A stretch of 25,169 bases of DNA from a virus. The stretch covers positions 1 through 25,169 of IMG/VR virus record IMGVR_UViG_3300006752_000203, one strand, 5' to 3'. Under the pieces are notes generated by a model. That model made no database searches. It had not been told where the DNA came from and saw nothing but the letters and a program-made list of their open reading frames with translations. Position numbers and translations under genes: made by a program. Below are positions 18,033 through 24,843 of the stretch, piece after piece. Position 1 is the first letter of the stretch. Every line of letters begins with the position of its first letter.

Positions 18033-19829
18033 TTATCCTAGTTGGTCTAACAAAGACTGAGCTCTATTAAGCCGGCCAGAGGCCCGATCAATAAGAGGCT
18101 CGATACCACCATCGTCAAGTGCATCCATACCTCTTTTTTTCCTAAACCGGTTTAACTCTTCTATTTTTTTATTTTGAGGTAAGCTCTGATAAGCTTTCAT
18201 ACCTTGGTCTGCTAAAGGGGTTTCTGTAGGCCCGTCTGGTATATACCTATTTAGACCTCTTTCCTGTGCCTGACTGCTTAAATGATTTTGTCGTGTCTCA
18301 AAAAGCTGGTTGTCTAAATACGCACCTCTTATACCACCGTGTTTTTGAATCTCGCTGGGGGAAAAAGTCCTGTCTCCGTTGCGGTGATATTGAAAAGGGT
18401 TGTAAGCTTTGCCGCGATTAGCTTTCGCTGCTCCATAGTTCCTATAACCTATAAGTTTAGGTCTTCCGTTTTCAGTCCCGTAAACCGGCATAAGTCTGTC
18501 AAAATCTGTGTCTTTTGATTCTGGATTAGCCTGCTCGGGTGCTGGAGCTGGAGCTGGTGCTGGTGCTGGAGCGGCGGGCTCGCCATATAAATCAAACGGG
18601 TTTACCGGTTCTGGTTCTGGTGCTGGTGCCGGTGCCGGTACGGTGGGCCTTCCGCGATTAAACTCTAATATAGGATCCCCGTCTTCTAAAACCCGTTGTA
18701 GTTTGTTTTTAGGTCTTTCTTCAGTCAGCCTTTTTTCTACTGGAGATCTGCTATCGAAAACACCGTTTTTATAATATTTAGTATTTCCACCCTGATTAAA
18801 CTTAAAAAGAGGCTCGTCCCCGTCCAAAATTCGCTGAAGCTTATTTCTATCGTCTCTTTTCTGTTGGGGGGCTGGGCCCAAACTGCCGTCGGCTATACCT
18901 GCTTCGATCATGTCGGATTCTGAATCATATTCTGGTGGTAAGAACCCACCTGATTCGCCTTGTTCTGGGACAATTATATTGCTTTCAACCGCCTCTTTTT
19001 TCGGACCGTAAAACTCAACATACCGCTTACGCATTTCACGCTTTTCATTTTCTGGCAGTTCTGACCACCTTCGGCCATCGGCACGTCCTGTGGGGCTGTA
19101 CTTCTCCCACATCTCAGCTAATACATTTTCTTGATGAGCCCGGGACGCATCCATACGGTCCTGCTTTTTTTGCGCCGCTATCTCATTTTGTGTGCGGCGA
19201 ATAGCTTCGGATCGTTCAAGTTTAGTTAACTGATCATCCTCTCCGAAAACACGCTGAGTTGTTGCTGCGGTGGATTTTGCTGCGGCTGCGCTTCCTCCAG
19301 GATTGGGATTGGGATTATCCAGTGTTTGAGTCGCGGCGGGAGCGGGAGCGGGAGCGGGAGCGGGAGCTGCTTCTGCTTTCTGCTCTTCTGTACGGTAGTC
19401 TGGTTTAAACACTTTACCCTTATTTCGATACTCTTCTTCTGAAAAAACATCTTTCGGTGCTTCGCTAGCTTCTTTCGATCCTTCAAGACCGTAATCTGCC
19501 GAAGCCATTTTTTCAAGGTCTCGCAGACTTGGTTTAGCTCCTGGAAATATTGTATCTGGAATCTTGTATGTTGGGTAAAAAGAGGAGTCTATATTGTCTC
19601 CTAAAAACCTTTGCGTAGAATTTATCAAACTCTCAGCAAAACCTGGGGTGTAATCTACCGCCCCACCCTCCGGTATAGTGCCGGGAAAAAGATCATACAC
19701 GGATGCGACCCCCTGTTCTTCGGCGTACTCGGCTAAAGCTTTACGAGCTACCTCGGGATTTTCTTTTAACCAGCGAGATGCTATAAATGCATCCATTTTA
19801 CCATCGCGTAGAACTTTTTCGTAATCCAT
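18033..19829 (-). CDS. Unknown 598-aa protein with Pro-Ala linkers, possible virion protein
   Basis: I do not recognise a family. The N-terminal 150 residues look folded. A Pro-Ala linker follows at 154-166, then a charged helical segment (about 200-285). A motif of the form NKLQRxL-GDxxLxFN appears twice (329-346 and 375-392). Two more Pro-Ala linkers lie at about 397-408 and 418-432, and the C-terminal 160 residues are basic and Gln/Asn-rich. The linkers suggest folded modules on flexible tethers. It lies between the large terminase (23-base gap) and the giant gene (12-base gap). No Shine-Dalgarno sequence precedes its ATG; the leader is pyrimidine-rich (CTACTCTTCTGCT). Its position next to the giant gene hints at a partner or scaffold role in the virion, but this is inference only. 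Confidence 0.75.
   Translation of the reverse strand: MDYEKVLRDGKMDAFIASRWLKENPEVARKALAEYAEEQGVASVYDLFPGTIPEGGAVDYTPGFAESLINSTQRFLGDNIDSSFYPTYKIPDTIFPGAKPSLRDLEKMASADYGLEGSKEASEAPKDVFSEEEYRNKGKVFKPDYRTEEQKAEAAPAPAPAPAPAATQTLDNPNPNPGGSAAAAKSTAATTQRVFGEDDQLTKLERSEAIRRTQNEIAAQKKQDRMDASRAHQENVLAEMWEKYSPTGRADGRRWSELPENEKREMRKRYVEFYGPKKEAVESNIIVPEQGESGGFLPPEYDSESDMIEAGIADGSLGPAPQQKRDDRNKLQRILDGDEPLFKFNQGGNTKYYKNGVFDSRSPVEKRLTEERPKNKLQRVLEDGDPILEFNRGRPTVPAPAPAPEPEPVNPFDLYGEPAAPAPAPAPAPAPEQANPESKDTDFDRLMPVYGTENGRPKLIGYRNYGAAKANRGKAYNPFQYHRNGDRTFSPSEIQKHGGIRGAYLDNQLFETRQNHLSSQAQERGLNRYIPDGPTETPLADQGMKAYQSLPQNKKIEELNRFRKKRGMDALDDGGIEPLIDRASGRLNRAQSLLDQLG
18540..18642. repeat. Low-complexity Pro-Ala coding tracts
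   Basis: Two adjacent triplet/hexamer-type tracts (about 18540-18573 and 18606-18642) are built from GGAGCT, GGTGCT and GGTGCC units read as Ala-Pro codons on the minus strand. They form the second and third Pro-Ala linkers of the 598-residue protein. The units are partly diverged, unlike the purer tract at 19338. Confidence 0.8.
19338..19367. repeat. GGGAGC x5 hexanucleotide microsatellite
   Basis: Five perfect tandem copies of GGGAGC lie in frame and encode the first Ala-Pro linker of the 598-residue protein. Gain or loss of one unit would add or remove two residues without a frameshift. Confidence 0.95.
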
Positions 19830-19852
19830 AGCAGAAGAGTAGATATACAGAA

Positions 19853-21613
19853 TTACGGTCTCAACCGCTTGTGATTCTTCTTAAGCGATGAAAGAGGTAC
19901 CCGCATGAAGCCATCCGGGCATAAAAGGCTCGGATTTTTATGAAGCATGCGGTTTGTAATCTTCTTCTTCTTTGGAAGCTGGTACTTGCTAGCCTGGTCG
20001 ATATTGTAAATAGCGATAGCCGCGGCCAATACATGGTCGTCGTGATGGCCCGGGGCCGCTTCCGGCTTACCGCGATCATTAATGATAAAGGTTTTGAGCT
20101 CTTTTAATACATCAATATCAGGGATATCAAAATTCTCATCAATCAGCTCAGCCGCCATGTGATCAATAATGGTCTTTCGGGTAATCTTATCAGTAGACCA
20201 ACCAAAACTTTTTTCAACCATACCCATTGAATCATTATATTTTCGACGGCGATACACGCTTAAACCCATTTCCAGCAAATACTTTAATAACGCCAACCCG
20301 GAATTGTTTACCTCAGGAACTACAAAGGCATTACCATACCACCGGGCCGCTCCCTCAACTTCGTGCGCCAATATCCCGATATCTAAACGGCTGTGATGCA
20401 GAGCGACCAAGCGGGGAACATGCCAGTCACCATGCCAATCCTCAAACGGTGCTTTCCATACTTGCACAGAGTGAAAGTCTGGATCCGCCGCAAGACCCTG
20501 CATTTGTTGGTCTTCTCCGGTACAGGTGTCTACAGATATAATATAACGGGAGTCATACTCTGGTTCTTCGTATACTTTCCACATACCACCCTTGTCAGGT
20601 GTAAAACTGCCCGATTTTCCGTCATTCTGAACGCTCATGGTACCAGTTTTAAACTTTATGTTTTCCGCAGCCTTCATCATGTTTTCTATATTCGCTACAT
20701 GAAAACGAGGACGGGAACTCATTAAGAAACATTCGTCGGGATCACTTGGATACTCCTGGCGAAATTTGCTAATATCACCATTGCATTTGTCCTGAAGTAC
20801 ACGCCTTCTCCAATTGAGTTGTTCGTAATTTACATCAAAACGCTCCATTTCAGACTTCTCGTCCTCTGTCATCGTGTCGATAAAGTCCTGTTTCATCGAC
20901 TCGTTCTCAAAAGGTATAACGGAATCATCAAATTCATACCATGCCGCAAAAATCTTAGCCCATTCATTGTCCTGCACCCAGGTACGATAGAACCAGCCGT
21001 TTGGACCGTTCGGGGTAGAGTCAGCAACAACAAGGGATATATTATCGCCGTCATATAATGATTGGAGATATCCCAATGCCGGGTCCCGCTCACCTTGCAT
21101 AGGCCAGAAGGCAACCTCCGTCATATTCCCGACCTGAATGGTACCGGATCGACCAGCGTTTTTGGAACCCGCGGTTTCCTTTCCGTAATTACTGCGGCTT
21201 TTTAATTTGATCAAATCCGCAAGGCTACCGCCCTCGGCCAATGACCCCCCGCTTTCGTCCCAGGGAAATAGGTCGTATTCCGCATATCGACGGTATATCT
21301 CGAAAACCTTATCACTTGTTCCACTGATATCACCCATGAGGCTCCCGCTAAGGTTTTCATGCTTGCGCATATGGTGATATGTCAAAGCCTGAGCACAGGT
21401 ACTCGCACCCTTTTGCCGAGGTTTCTATATGATCATCTTGCACGGCTTATCCTCGATCTGGCACTTTCGATAATGCGCGAACATTCGCTTCTGCAAAGTA
21501 TTCGGCACGGGTTTTATGTCCCTGCCCCGCTTGTCCTTAATTACACCAAAGGTGCTAAACCACACCTCGGGATCAATACGGATTAAGTCTTGAAGTTGAT
21601 CGGAGCTTTGCAT
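19853..21613 (-). CDS. terL: Terminase large subunit (packaging ATPase/nuclease), interrupted by in-frame TAG
   Basis: This is the motor that pumps DNA into the capsid and cuts it. Read through the TAG it is 586 residues, a normal length for the family. The ATG at 21611-21613 shares one base with the upstream TAA, and GGAAG lies just upstream. Residue 63 is the TAG, directly followed by KPRQKGAST, the deviant P-loop of this family. MTEVAFW (E166) is the Walker B/catalytic segment, and ADSTPNGPNGWFY resembles the coupling motif. The nuclease acidic residues are D362 in ISVDTCTGED, E434 in VVPEVN and D525/D526 in GHHDDHV. Both sides of the TAG are in the same frame, so no base is missing. As read, translation yields a 62-residue stub. 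A TTG at 21385 or ATG at 21370 could restart translation, but both lie past the P-loop and would give an ATPase-defective product. It ends in TAA, 23 bases before the next gene. Confidence 0.9.
21425..21427 (-). other. In-frame amber codon within terL
   Basis: The minus-strand codons around it read ATC ATA TAG AAA CCT CGG CAA. The protein context is KMII-stop-KPRQKGAST, where related terminases usually have a hydrophobic residue such as Leu. TTG (Leu) or TAT/TAC (Tyr) are one substitution away. The base after the stop is A. Confidence 0.9.
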
Positions 21614-21885
21614 TAGCACTTCCAGCGACGGCGGGCTGCTTTGCCCCTCTCGCCAGTCCAGCTTTTACTTCTTGCGCAAAATGCTTTGCGTCGCTTAGCA
21701 GCCTTGCTTCCAGGTTTAACCTTGCCGGTGACAGCGGTCTTGAGCTTAGAGCCGGGATTAGCACGACGATATGCAGCGACACCTTTTTTGGTCATACCAG
21801 CACCAGCTTTGACAGTCCTGTAATTAGCTCCTTTACCCTTAGTCGTCTTCCGTATGGGTTTACTAGGCTTTCTTTTTGTAGGCAT
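21613..21885 (-). CDS. Small basic protein with FCARS and C-terminal RRRWKC, 90 aa
   Basis: This very basic protein (start MPTKRKPSKPIRK) contains GAGMTKKGVAAYRRANPG, then LKTAVTGKVKPGSKAAKRRK, FCARS, and ends ARRRWKC. I recognise this pattern from small proteins in marine phages and viruses, where it is annotated only as a domain of unknown function (possibly DUF6321, from memory). Charge suggests nucleic-acid binding; two Cys, one at the very C-terminus, could bind metal or form a bridge. Its ATG overlaps the upstream TAA by one base and its TAA overlaps the terL ATG by one base, so the trio and terL are probably translated as a coupled series. AAGG lies about nine bases before the start. 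Confidence 0.85.
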   Translation of the reverse strand: MPTKRKPSKPIRKTTKGKGANYRTVKAGAGMTKKGVAAYRRANPGSKLKTAVTGKVKPGSKAAKRRKAFCARSKSWTGERGKAARRRWKC

Positions 21886-22142
21886 TATTTCTTACCTTTC
21901 TTTCGGATTGATGATGTTCGTTTCCCCATACCGACACGCTTTTTTTCAGCGACGACAGCTTTCTTTCGTTTGCCGACGCCTTTCCAGGTGACGGGGGTCT
22001 TAGATGAAACTTTTTTGCTCGGACGGCACTTCTTGACACCCTTGTTTTTTGAGGAGCCGCACGGGTTCCCTTTTTCGTCCTTCCATTTTTCTTTGAACCA
22101 ACGCTTTAGTGCTGCGCCCTTTGCTGTCTTCCTAACCGCCAT
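21885..22142 (-). CDS. Small basic protein with KRWFKEKW / PCG / CRPSKKVSSKTPVTW motif, 85 aa
   Basis: The frame could open at 22178, but the ATG at 22140-22142 (MAVRKTAKG) is preferred. It starts two bases after the upstream stop and is preceded by GGAAGG, whereas the earlier start would overlap the previous gene by 34 bases. The core KGAALKRWFKEKWKDEKGNPCG followed by KKCRPSKKVSSKTPVTW recurs in small basic proteins of marine phages and other aquatic viruses, of unknown function to me. Two Cys (in NPCG and KKCRPS) may form a zinc or redox site. The C-terminal 30 residues are almost entirely Lys/Arg/Gly/Ser. A role in DNA condensation or packaging is plausible from charge and from its place beside terL. 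Confidence 0.85.
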   Translation of the reverse strand: MAVRKTAKGAALKRWFKEKWKDEKGNPCGSSKNKGVKKCRPSKKVSSKTPVTWKGVGKRKKAVVAEKKRVGMGKRTSSIRKKGKK

Positions 22143-22144
22143 CT

Positions 22145-22309
22145 TTACTTTTTCCTTCCAGCACCTTTCTTTCGGCACTTAGCGATAGCCCCGCTTGCAT
22201 AGGCACTGGGGAATACCTTGTAGCTCGCTTTTACCTTTTGATAACAAGCGTCTTTCTTTGTCTTTGTGGAACTAGACTTTTTTGCGGGTTTCTTTTTTCT
22301 TGCTGGCAT
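22145..22309 (-). CDS. Small basic protein with CYxKVKxxYKVFPSAYASGAIAKCRK motif, 54 aa
   Basis: It begins at an ATG at 22307-22309, reads MPARKKKPAKKSSSTKTK and then the conserved-looking core DACYQKVKASYKVFPSAY and ASGAIAKCRKKG, and ends GRKK before a TAA at 22145-22147. The CYxKVK-PSAYASGA-KCRK core is one I recall from many small proteins in marine phage and giant-virus genomes, so I regard it as real despite its size. Function is unknown. No Shine-Dalgarno sequence is evident (upstream is AACAAGTTAAACC), and an AT-rich 81-base gap precedes it, so this may be the first gene of a transcript. Confidence 0.8.
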   Translation of the reverse strand: MPARKKKPAKKSSSTKTKKDACYQKVKASYKVFPSAYASGAIAKCRKKGAGRKK

Positions 22310-22390
22310 GGTTTAACTTGTTTGCGATTATTCGACGGATCCGGAGCTGATTGTCCGAATTTATAAATTTTATAGTCTCCAGGCTGTGCA
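22310..22390 (-). promoter_or_regulatory. AT-rich intergenic gap with palindrome, possible promoter
   Basis: This is the only sizeable gap inside the packaging block. It holds a perfect 12-base palindrome AATTTATAAATT at 22358-22369 within a minus-strand TATAAAATTTATAAATT run, which could serve as a -10 element or a regulator site. I see no convincing -35 element and no T-tract terminator, so the promoter call is weak. Confidence 0.25.
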
Positions 22391-23173
22391 TTATAATCCG
22401 TATTGGTATGCGTGTTCTAAATTTCTACGCTCTTCTTTGCCCATTCCATAAAAGGGGTCGGTTTTGGCTTTTTGTAGCTCTGGGCCTTCCATGAACATAT
22501 CAATAAGACCACCCCCAATACCTCTGATCATTGGCATTCTGCCAGTCACCATTCCTGGTTTAGTCATCATTTCAGTGGACCCCGCGGGGAAATGCCCTAC
22601 GATTCTTTTTGGGTTTATACTACCTGAGGGAATCCTTTTTGGGCGAAGATTACCTGACAATTCTGAAAACCCTCCTGTCGAAGGTTTAACATTACTCTTA
22701 ATAAAGTCTGGACCTGGTTTGTAGAACATATCCTTTGGCCCTTTATAGATAACCGTTGGACTTTTACTTGATGTAGATCTAGTGCCTTGTGGTAAAACTG
22801 TAGTTTTTTTATGAGCGGCTTGTCGAGCATTTCGGCCAGCGTTTTCGTATGCTACTGAATCGGCACCTATACGCTGCATTAGCTTTTGATTATCTCCGTA
22901 GCCCCCAAGCTGACTTTGAGATACTGAATTGTTCCAGGCTGTGGGCCTAAACCATTTGTTTTTCGCCCCCTGTATTTTAACATTTAAACCGCTATTGTAT
23001 ACATTATCGAGAGTACCTGGAGCCACTTTAGATCCCCGAAAACCCAAATCATGGGAGTAATAATTGCCTGGAGTCATCTTGCCGTAGTCAAAGGGCACAT
23101 ACTTAGGTGCCGGTACCGGAGCTCCTGGGCTGATGGCTGGCATCCAAGGTTCTATTTCGTATGATTCACTCAT
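22391..23173 (-). CDS. Unknown 260-aa protein, Pro/Gly/Lys-rich
   Basis: I recognise no family. The start MSESYEIEPWMPAIS is at an ATG 9 bases after the previous stop, with GGAG in the end of the upstream gene. The composition is rich in Pro, Gly, Ser, Asn and Lys with few long helices: PGAPVPAPKYVPFDYGKM near the N-terminus, a basic middle, then RKPGMVTGRMPMIRGIGGG-like loops with FMEGPE, and a short charged helical end (GKEERRNLEHAYQYGL). No Cys pair, catalytic motif or transmembrane helix stands out. It sits between the hydrolase pair and the small basic proteins, so a virion structural or accessory role is possible but unproven. Confidence 0.7.
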   Translation of the reverse strand: MSESYEIEPWMPAISPGAPVPAPKYVPFDYGKMTPGNYYSHDLGFRGSKVAPGTLDNVYNSGLNVKIQGAKNKWFRPTAWNNSVSQSQLGGYGDNQKLMQRIGADSVAYENAGRNARQAAHKKTTVLPQGTRSTSSKSPTVIYKGPKDMFYKPGPDFIKSNVKPSTGGFSELSGNLRPKRIPSGSINPKRIVGHFPAGSTEMMTKPGMVTGRMPMIRGIGGGLIDMFMEGPELQKAKTDPFYGMGKEERRNLEHAYQYGL

Positions 23174-23182
23174 TTCTTGCCA

Positions 23183-23371
23183 TTACTCCTCTTCCTCTTC
23201 CACTTCGAAGTCAGCTTCGAATTCTACATCCGTGCTGCAAAAGCGATCGGTTACAGCTAGTGCAATCTCCGCCATTTCATGGTCCTCTAAGTCAGACTCC
23301 TCCCACCACCGGACAAATACCGAGGCTAATTCTCGTTCGAACTTTTGCGCTGGTCCAAGGTCTTTGGTCAT
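23183..23371 (-). CDS. Small acidic protein with Glu-rich tail, 62 aa
   Basis: Its ATG at 23369-23371 overlaps the TGA of the upstream hydrolase gene (shared ATGA), a classic coupled arrangement, which is the main reason to trust so small a frame. It looks helical (FERELASVFVRWWEESD, HEMAEIALAVTDRF) and ends in EVEEEEE. Strong acidity contrasts with the three basic proteins further on, so a chaperone-like or DNA-mimicking role can be imagined, but nothing shows it. No signal peptide or transmembrane segment, so it is not an obvious holin. Function unknown. Confidence 0.7.
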   Translation of the reverse strand: MTKDLGPAQKFERELASVFVRWWEESDLEDHEMAEIALAVTDRFCSTDVEFEADFEVEEEEE

Positions 23372-23928
23372 AATGATCCGCCTTTCATGTTTGCGGCGGG
23401 GGTTACACCGGTTCCTGGTTTAGTGCTATAGAAAATGTGGTCTTTATACTGCCCAAGCTTTCTCATTTTTGGGCTTTTGGACCATGACGGAGATACTTTA
23501 TCAGTATGGTAGTGATCTGCGTCCTTAAATTTATTCAAATGCTCTGGTAAGTCCTCTTCCGCAATTTCGTAAGCTTGTAAAAACTCAGAATCGTTGGAAT
23601 CTAAATTCAAAGACTCCATATATGATCGGTTAGGGTCGTCTTTATTCCATGCGCTGAACTGTTTGGGCTGCCGGGTGACTTCTTCTACAGTACCAGGCCA
23701 TTTTTTGTCGGCCGCCCTGTTTTTTATGGTCTGCATAATCAGACGCATACCGTCTAAACCCTGGTTTCTACCCTCGCCTGCCGCAGTTCTACTAAGCTCT
23801 AGCCGTTCTGCATCCACCAAGCTGTCTAAAGTCTGGGTTTCTAGCGGATTTACATCGTCTTCGTTGTAAACATCGACAACTCGACGAGGTTTAGAGCTTA
23901 CGAAATACTCTTCGAGCCGTTTATCCAT
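23368..23928 (-). CDS. SleB/CwlJ-type cell wall hydrolase (putative endolysin or virion muralytic enzyme), 186 aa
   Basis: Residues 44-170 match the pattern of the SleB/CwlJ (Hydrolase_2) family of peptidoglycan-cleaving enzymes. LSRTAAGEGRNQGLDG carries the probable catalytic Glu (E52), followed by MQTIKNRA and PGTVEEVTRQPKQFSAW. The second half has a helical ALA-type spacer, DADHYHTDKVSPSWS (139-150) and GQYKDHIFY. The family cuts the glycan backbone in spore cortex and in phage-encoded relatives. There is no signal peptide or membrane anchor, so export would need a holin or delivery within the virion. The ATG overlaps the end of the TerS-like gene by eight bases, and the gene ends in the ATGA overlap with the acidic gene. 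Lysis versus entry cannot be decided from sequence. Confidence 0.8.
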   Translation of the reverse strand: MDKRLEEYFVSSKPRRVVDVYNEDDVNPLETQTLDSLVDAERLELSRTAAGEGRNQGLDGMRLIMQTIKNRAADKKWPGTVEEVTRQPKQFSAWNKDDPNRSYMESLNLDSNDSEFLQAYEIAEEDLPEHLNKFKDADHYHTDKVSPSWSKSPKMRKLGQYKDHIFYSTKPGTGVTPAANMKGGSL

Positions 23929-24313
23929 CGTTTTCGATCTCTATCGGGGCTTCCTTCACCGATTCTGCGTAAACATCGACAATTTCATTCAAATCCATAC
24001 CCGAAGTGCGGAATCTAGCCATAATATCGGCTGGGGATGCCGCTTTTGAAGCTTCGTTATTGACCGTAATCTCTGCTCTTGTGGCCGGTTTACCGAATCC
24101 GTACTCTAACATGAGTTTTGCGGCTGCGATACGAACGGTGTGGCAGGGAGTTTCGGCATATTCAACACCTCTTTCCCCGTCTGAGCGGTTTCTACGAACG
24201 GTTTGATTAGCTTTTAGCCCTTCTCGAAGCGCATTCATAGCCATTTCAAAATCATCATCGTGGATGAATTTATGAACATCTTCTCTTAATCGTGTGATTT
24301 GTTTATTACCCAT
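23921..24313 (-). CDS. Putative terminase small subunit-like DNA-packaging protein, 130 aa
   Basis: This is a small, helical, charged protein at the head of the packaging block. The segment HTVRIAAAKLMLEYGFGKPATRAEITVN resembles the VRxxAAKxLLxxGxGKP stretch found in many phage terminase small subunits and related DNA-binding packaging proteins. The N-terminal half (REDVHKFIHDDDFEMAMNALREGL) is helical. TerS recognises phage DNA and hands it to TerL; here terL follows about 2.3 kb downstream in the same direction, which supports the call without proving it. The ATG at 24311-24313 has GAGGA 12 bases upstream, a rather long spacing, and a leader ending CTCCTTTACGAC. It overlaps the next gene by eight bases. 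The gene is real; the TerS label is moderate. Confidence 0.6.
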   Translation of the reverse strand: MGNKQITRLREDVHKFIHDDDFEMAMNALREGLKANQTVRRNRSDGERGVEYAETPCHTVRIAAAKLMLEYGFGKPATRAEITVNNEASKAASPADIMARFRTSGMDLNEIVDVYAESVKEAPIEIENDG

Positions 24314-24536
24314 GTCGTAAAGGAGTCCTCATTGATATACAGAGTACAATTTAGGTACCCCCCTTACCACCGGTTGGGGAGTGTCGGAAAACAACTGGGG
24401 CGTAGGTTTATATGCTCGATATAACAGGCAGATCTTCCATTTTAACCGCTTGGAACCTTTATTTAGACAACCGCTCTGCTTTTTGCCTGATATATCACGC
24501 CCTCCAAGGATCCTTTTTTATTTCTGTGATTGATAG

Positions 24537-24632
24537 GCGATTGCGAGTGGTAGTGATAGTGGTACCCGGGCGGAGGTGGGGGGGTAGCCCCACCATAGAG
24601 CGGGAGCCAATGTCAGTAGCGGTCACAATCGC
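24537..24632. repeat. Long-range inverted repeat enclosing a GC-rich hairpin
   Basis: GCGATTG (24537-24543) pairs with CAATCGC (24626-24632). Inside lies GGTGGGG (24575-24581), loop GGGTAG, and CCCCACC (24588-24594), a perfect 7-bp stem with six G-C pairs. No T-tract follows on either strand, so it is not an ordinary terminator. Confidence 0.6.
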
Positions 24633-24636
24633 AAGG

Positions 24637-24681
24637 TAGTTACAAAGCAGTTGCATCTTGATGCGGCTGTTGCGGTAACTA
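24637..24681. repeat. Imperfect long hairpin with TAGTTAC/GTAACTA arms
   Basis: The outer arms TAGTTAC (24637-24643) and GTAACTA (24675-24681) form 7 bp. Inside are CAG/CTG and GCATC/GATGC pairs separated by small internal loops, giving a 45-base, cruciform-like structure. Confidence 0.6.
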
Positions 24682-24752
24682 GCTAAGAGTCAAAGACTTA
24701 CGGGCGGTGACATACTAGATTCGGAATCTTGTGACTGATCAGGAGATTAAGC

Positions 24753-24779
24753 GGGCCGAAATGGAACATTTCGCGTCCC
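24753..24779. repeat. Hairpin CGAAATG-GAA-CATTTCG with outer GGG/CCC
   Basis: A perfect 7-bp stem (24757-24763 with 24767-24773) and a three-base GAA loop is extended by GGG (24753-24755) pairing CCC (24777-24779) across a small internal loop. Confidence 0.65.
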
Positions 24780-24827
24780 TTGATCCCTGAGAAGCATCAG
24801 ATCGAATTTTGTCTGGCAGTGGCCTTA

Positions 24828-24843
24828 AGTCAACGGTTTGACT
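24828..24843. repeat. Hairpin AGTCAA-CGGT-TTGACT
   Basis: A 6-bp perfect stem with a four-base loop, seven bases from the terminator A-tract. Its minus-strand arm TTGACT doubles as a -35-like hexamer. Confidence 0.5.

Noticed and set aside
19853-21385. Large terminase starting at TTG 21385 as a separate nuclease-only gene
   Set aside because: Sequence upstream of that point continues the terminase family pattern in the same frame (KPRQKGAST and the residues before it), so the natural gene starts at 21613.
19853-21619. Whole-genome recoding of TAG (alternative code 15)
   Set aside because: The 12.2 kb giant gene and all other genes contain no in-frame TAG. A recoded late region should have many.
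24412-24639. Plus-strand 75-codon frame in the non-coding region
   Set aside because: It crosses two hairpins, has no recognisable motif, and would be the only plus-strand gene in the window.
24495-24656. Minus-strand 53-codon frame (start MQLLCNYLAIV)
   Set aside because: No ribosome-binding site or family resemblance, and it overlaps the GC hairpin and inverted repeats.
24700-24709. CACCGCCCGT on the minus strand, as in the 16S rRNA 3' region
   Set aside because: Only ten bases match; the flanks do not resemble rRNA.
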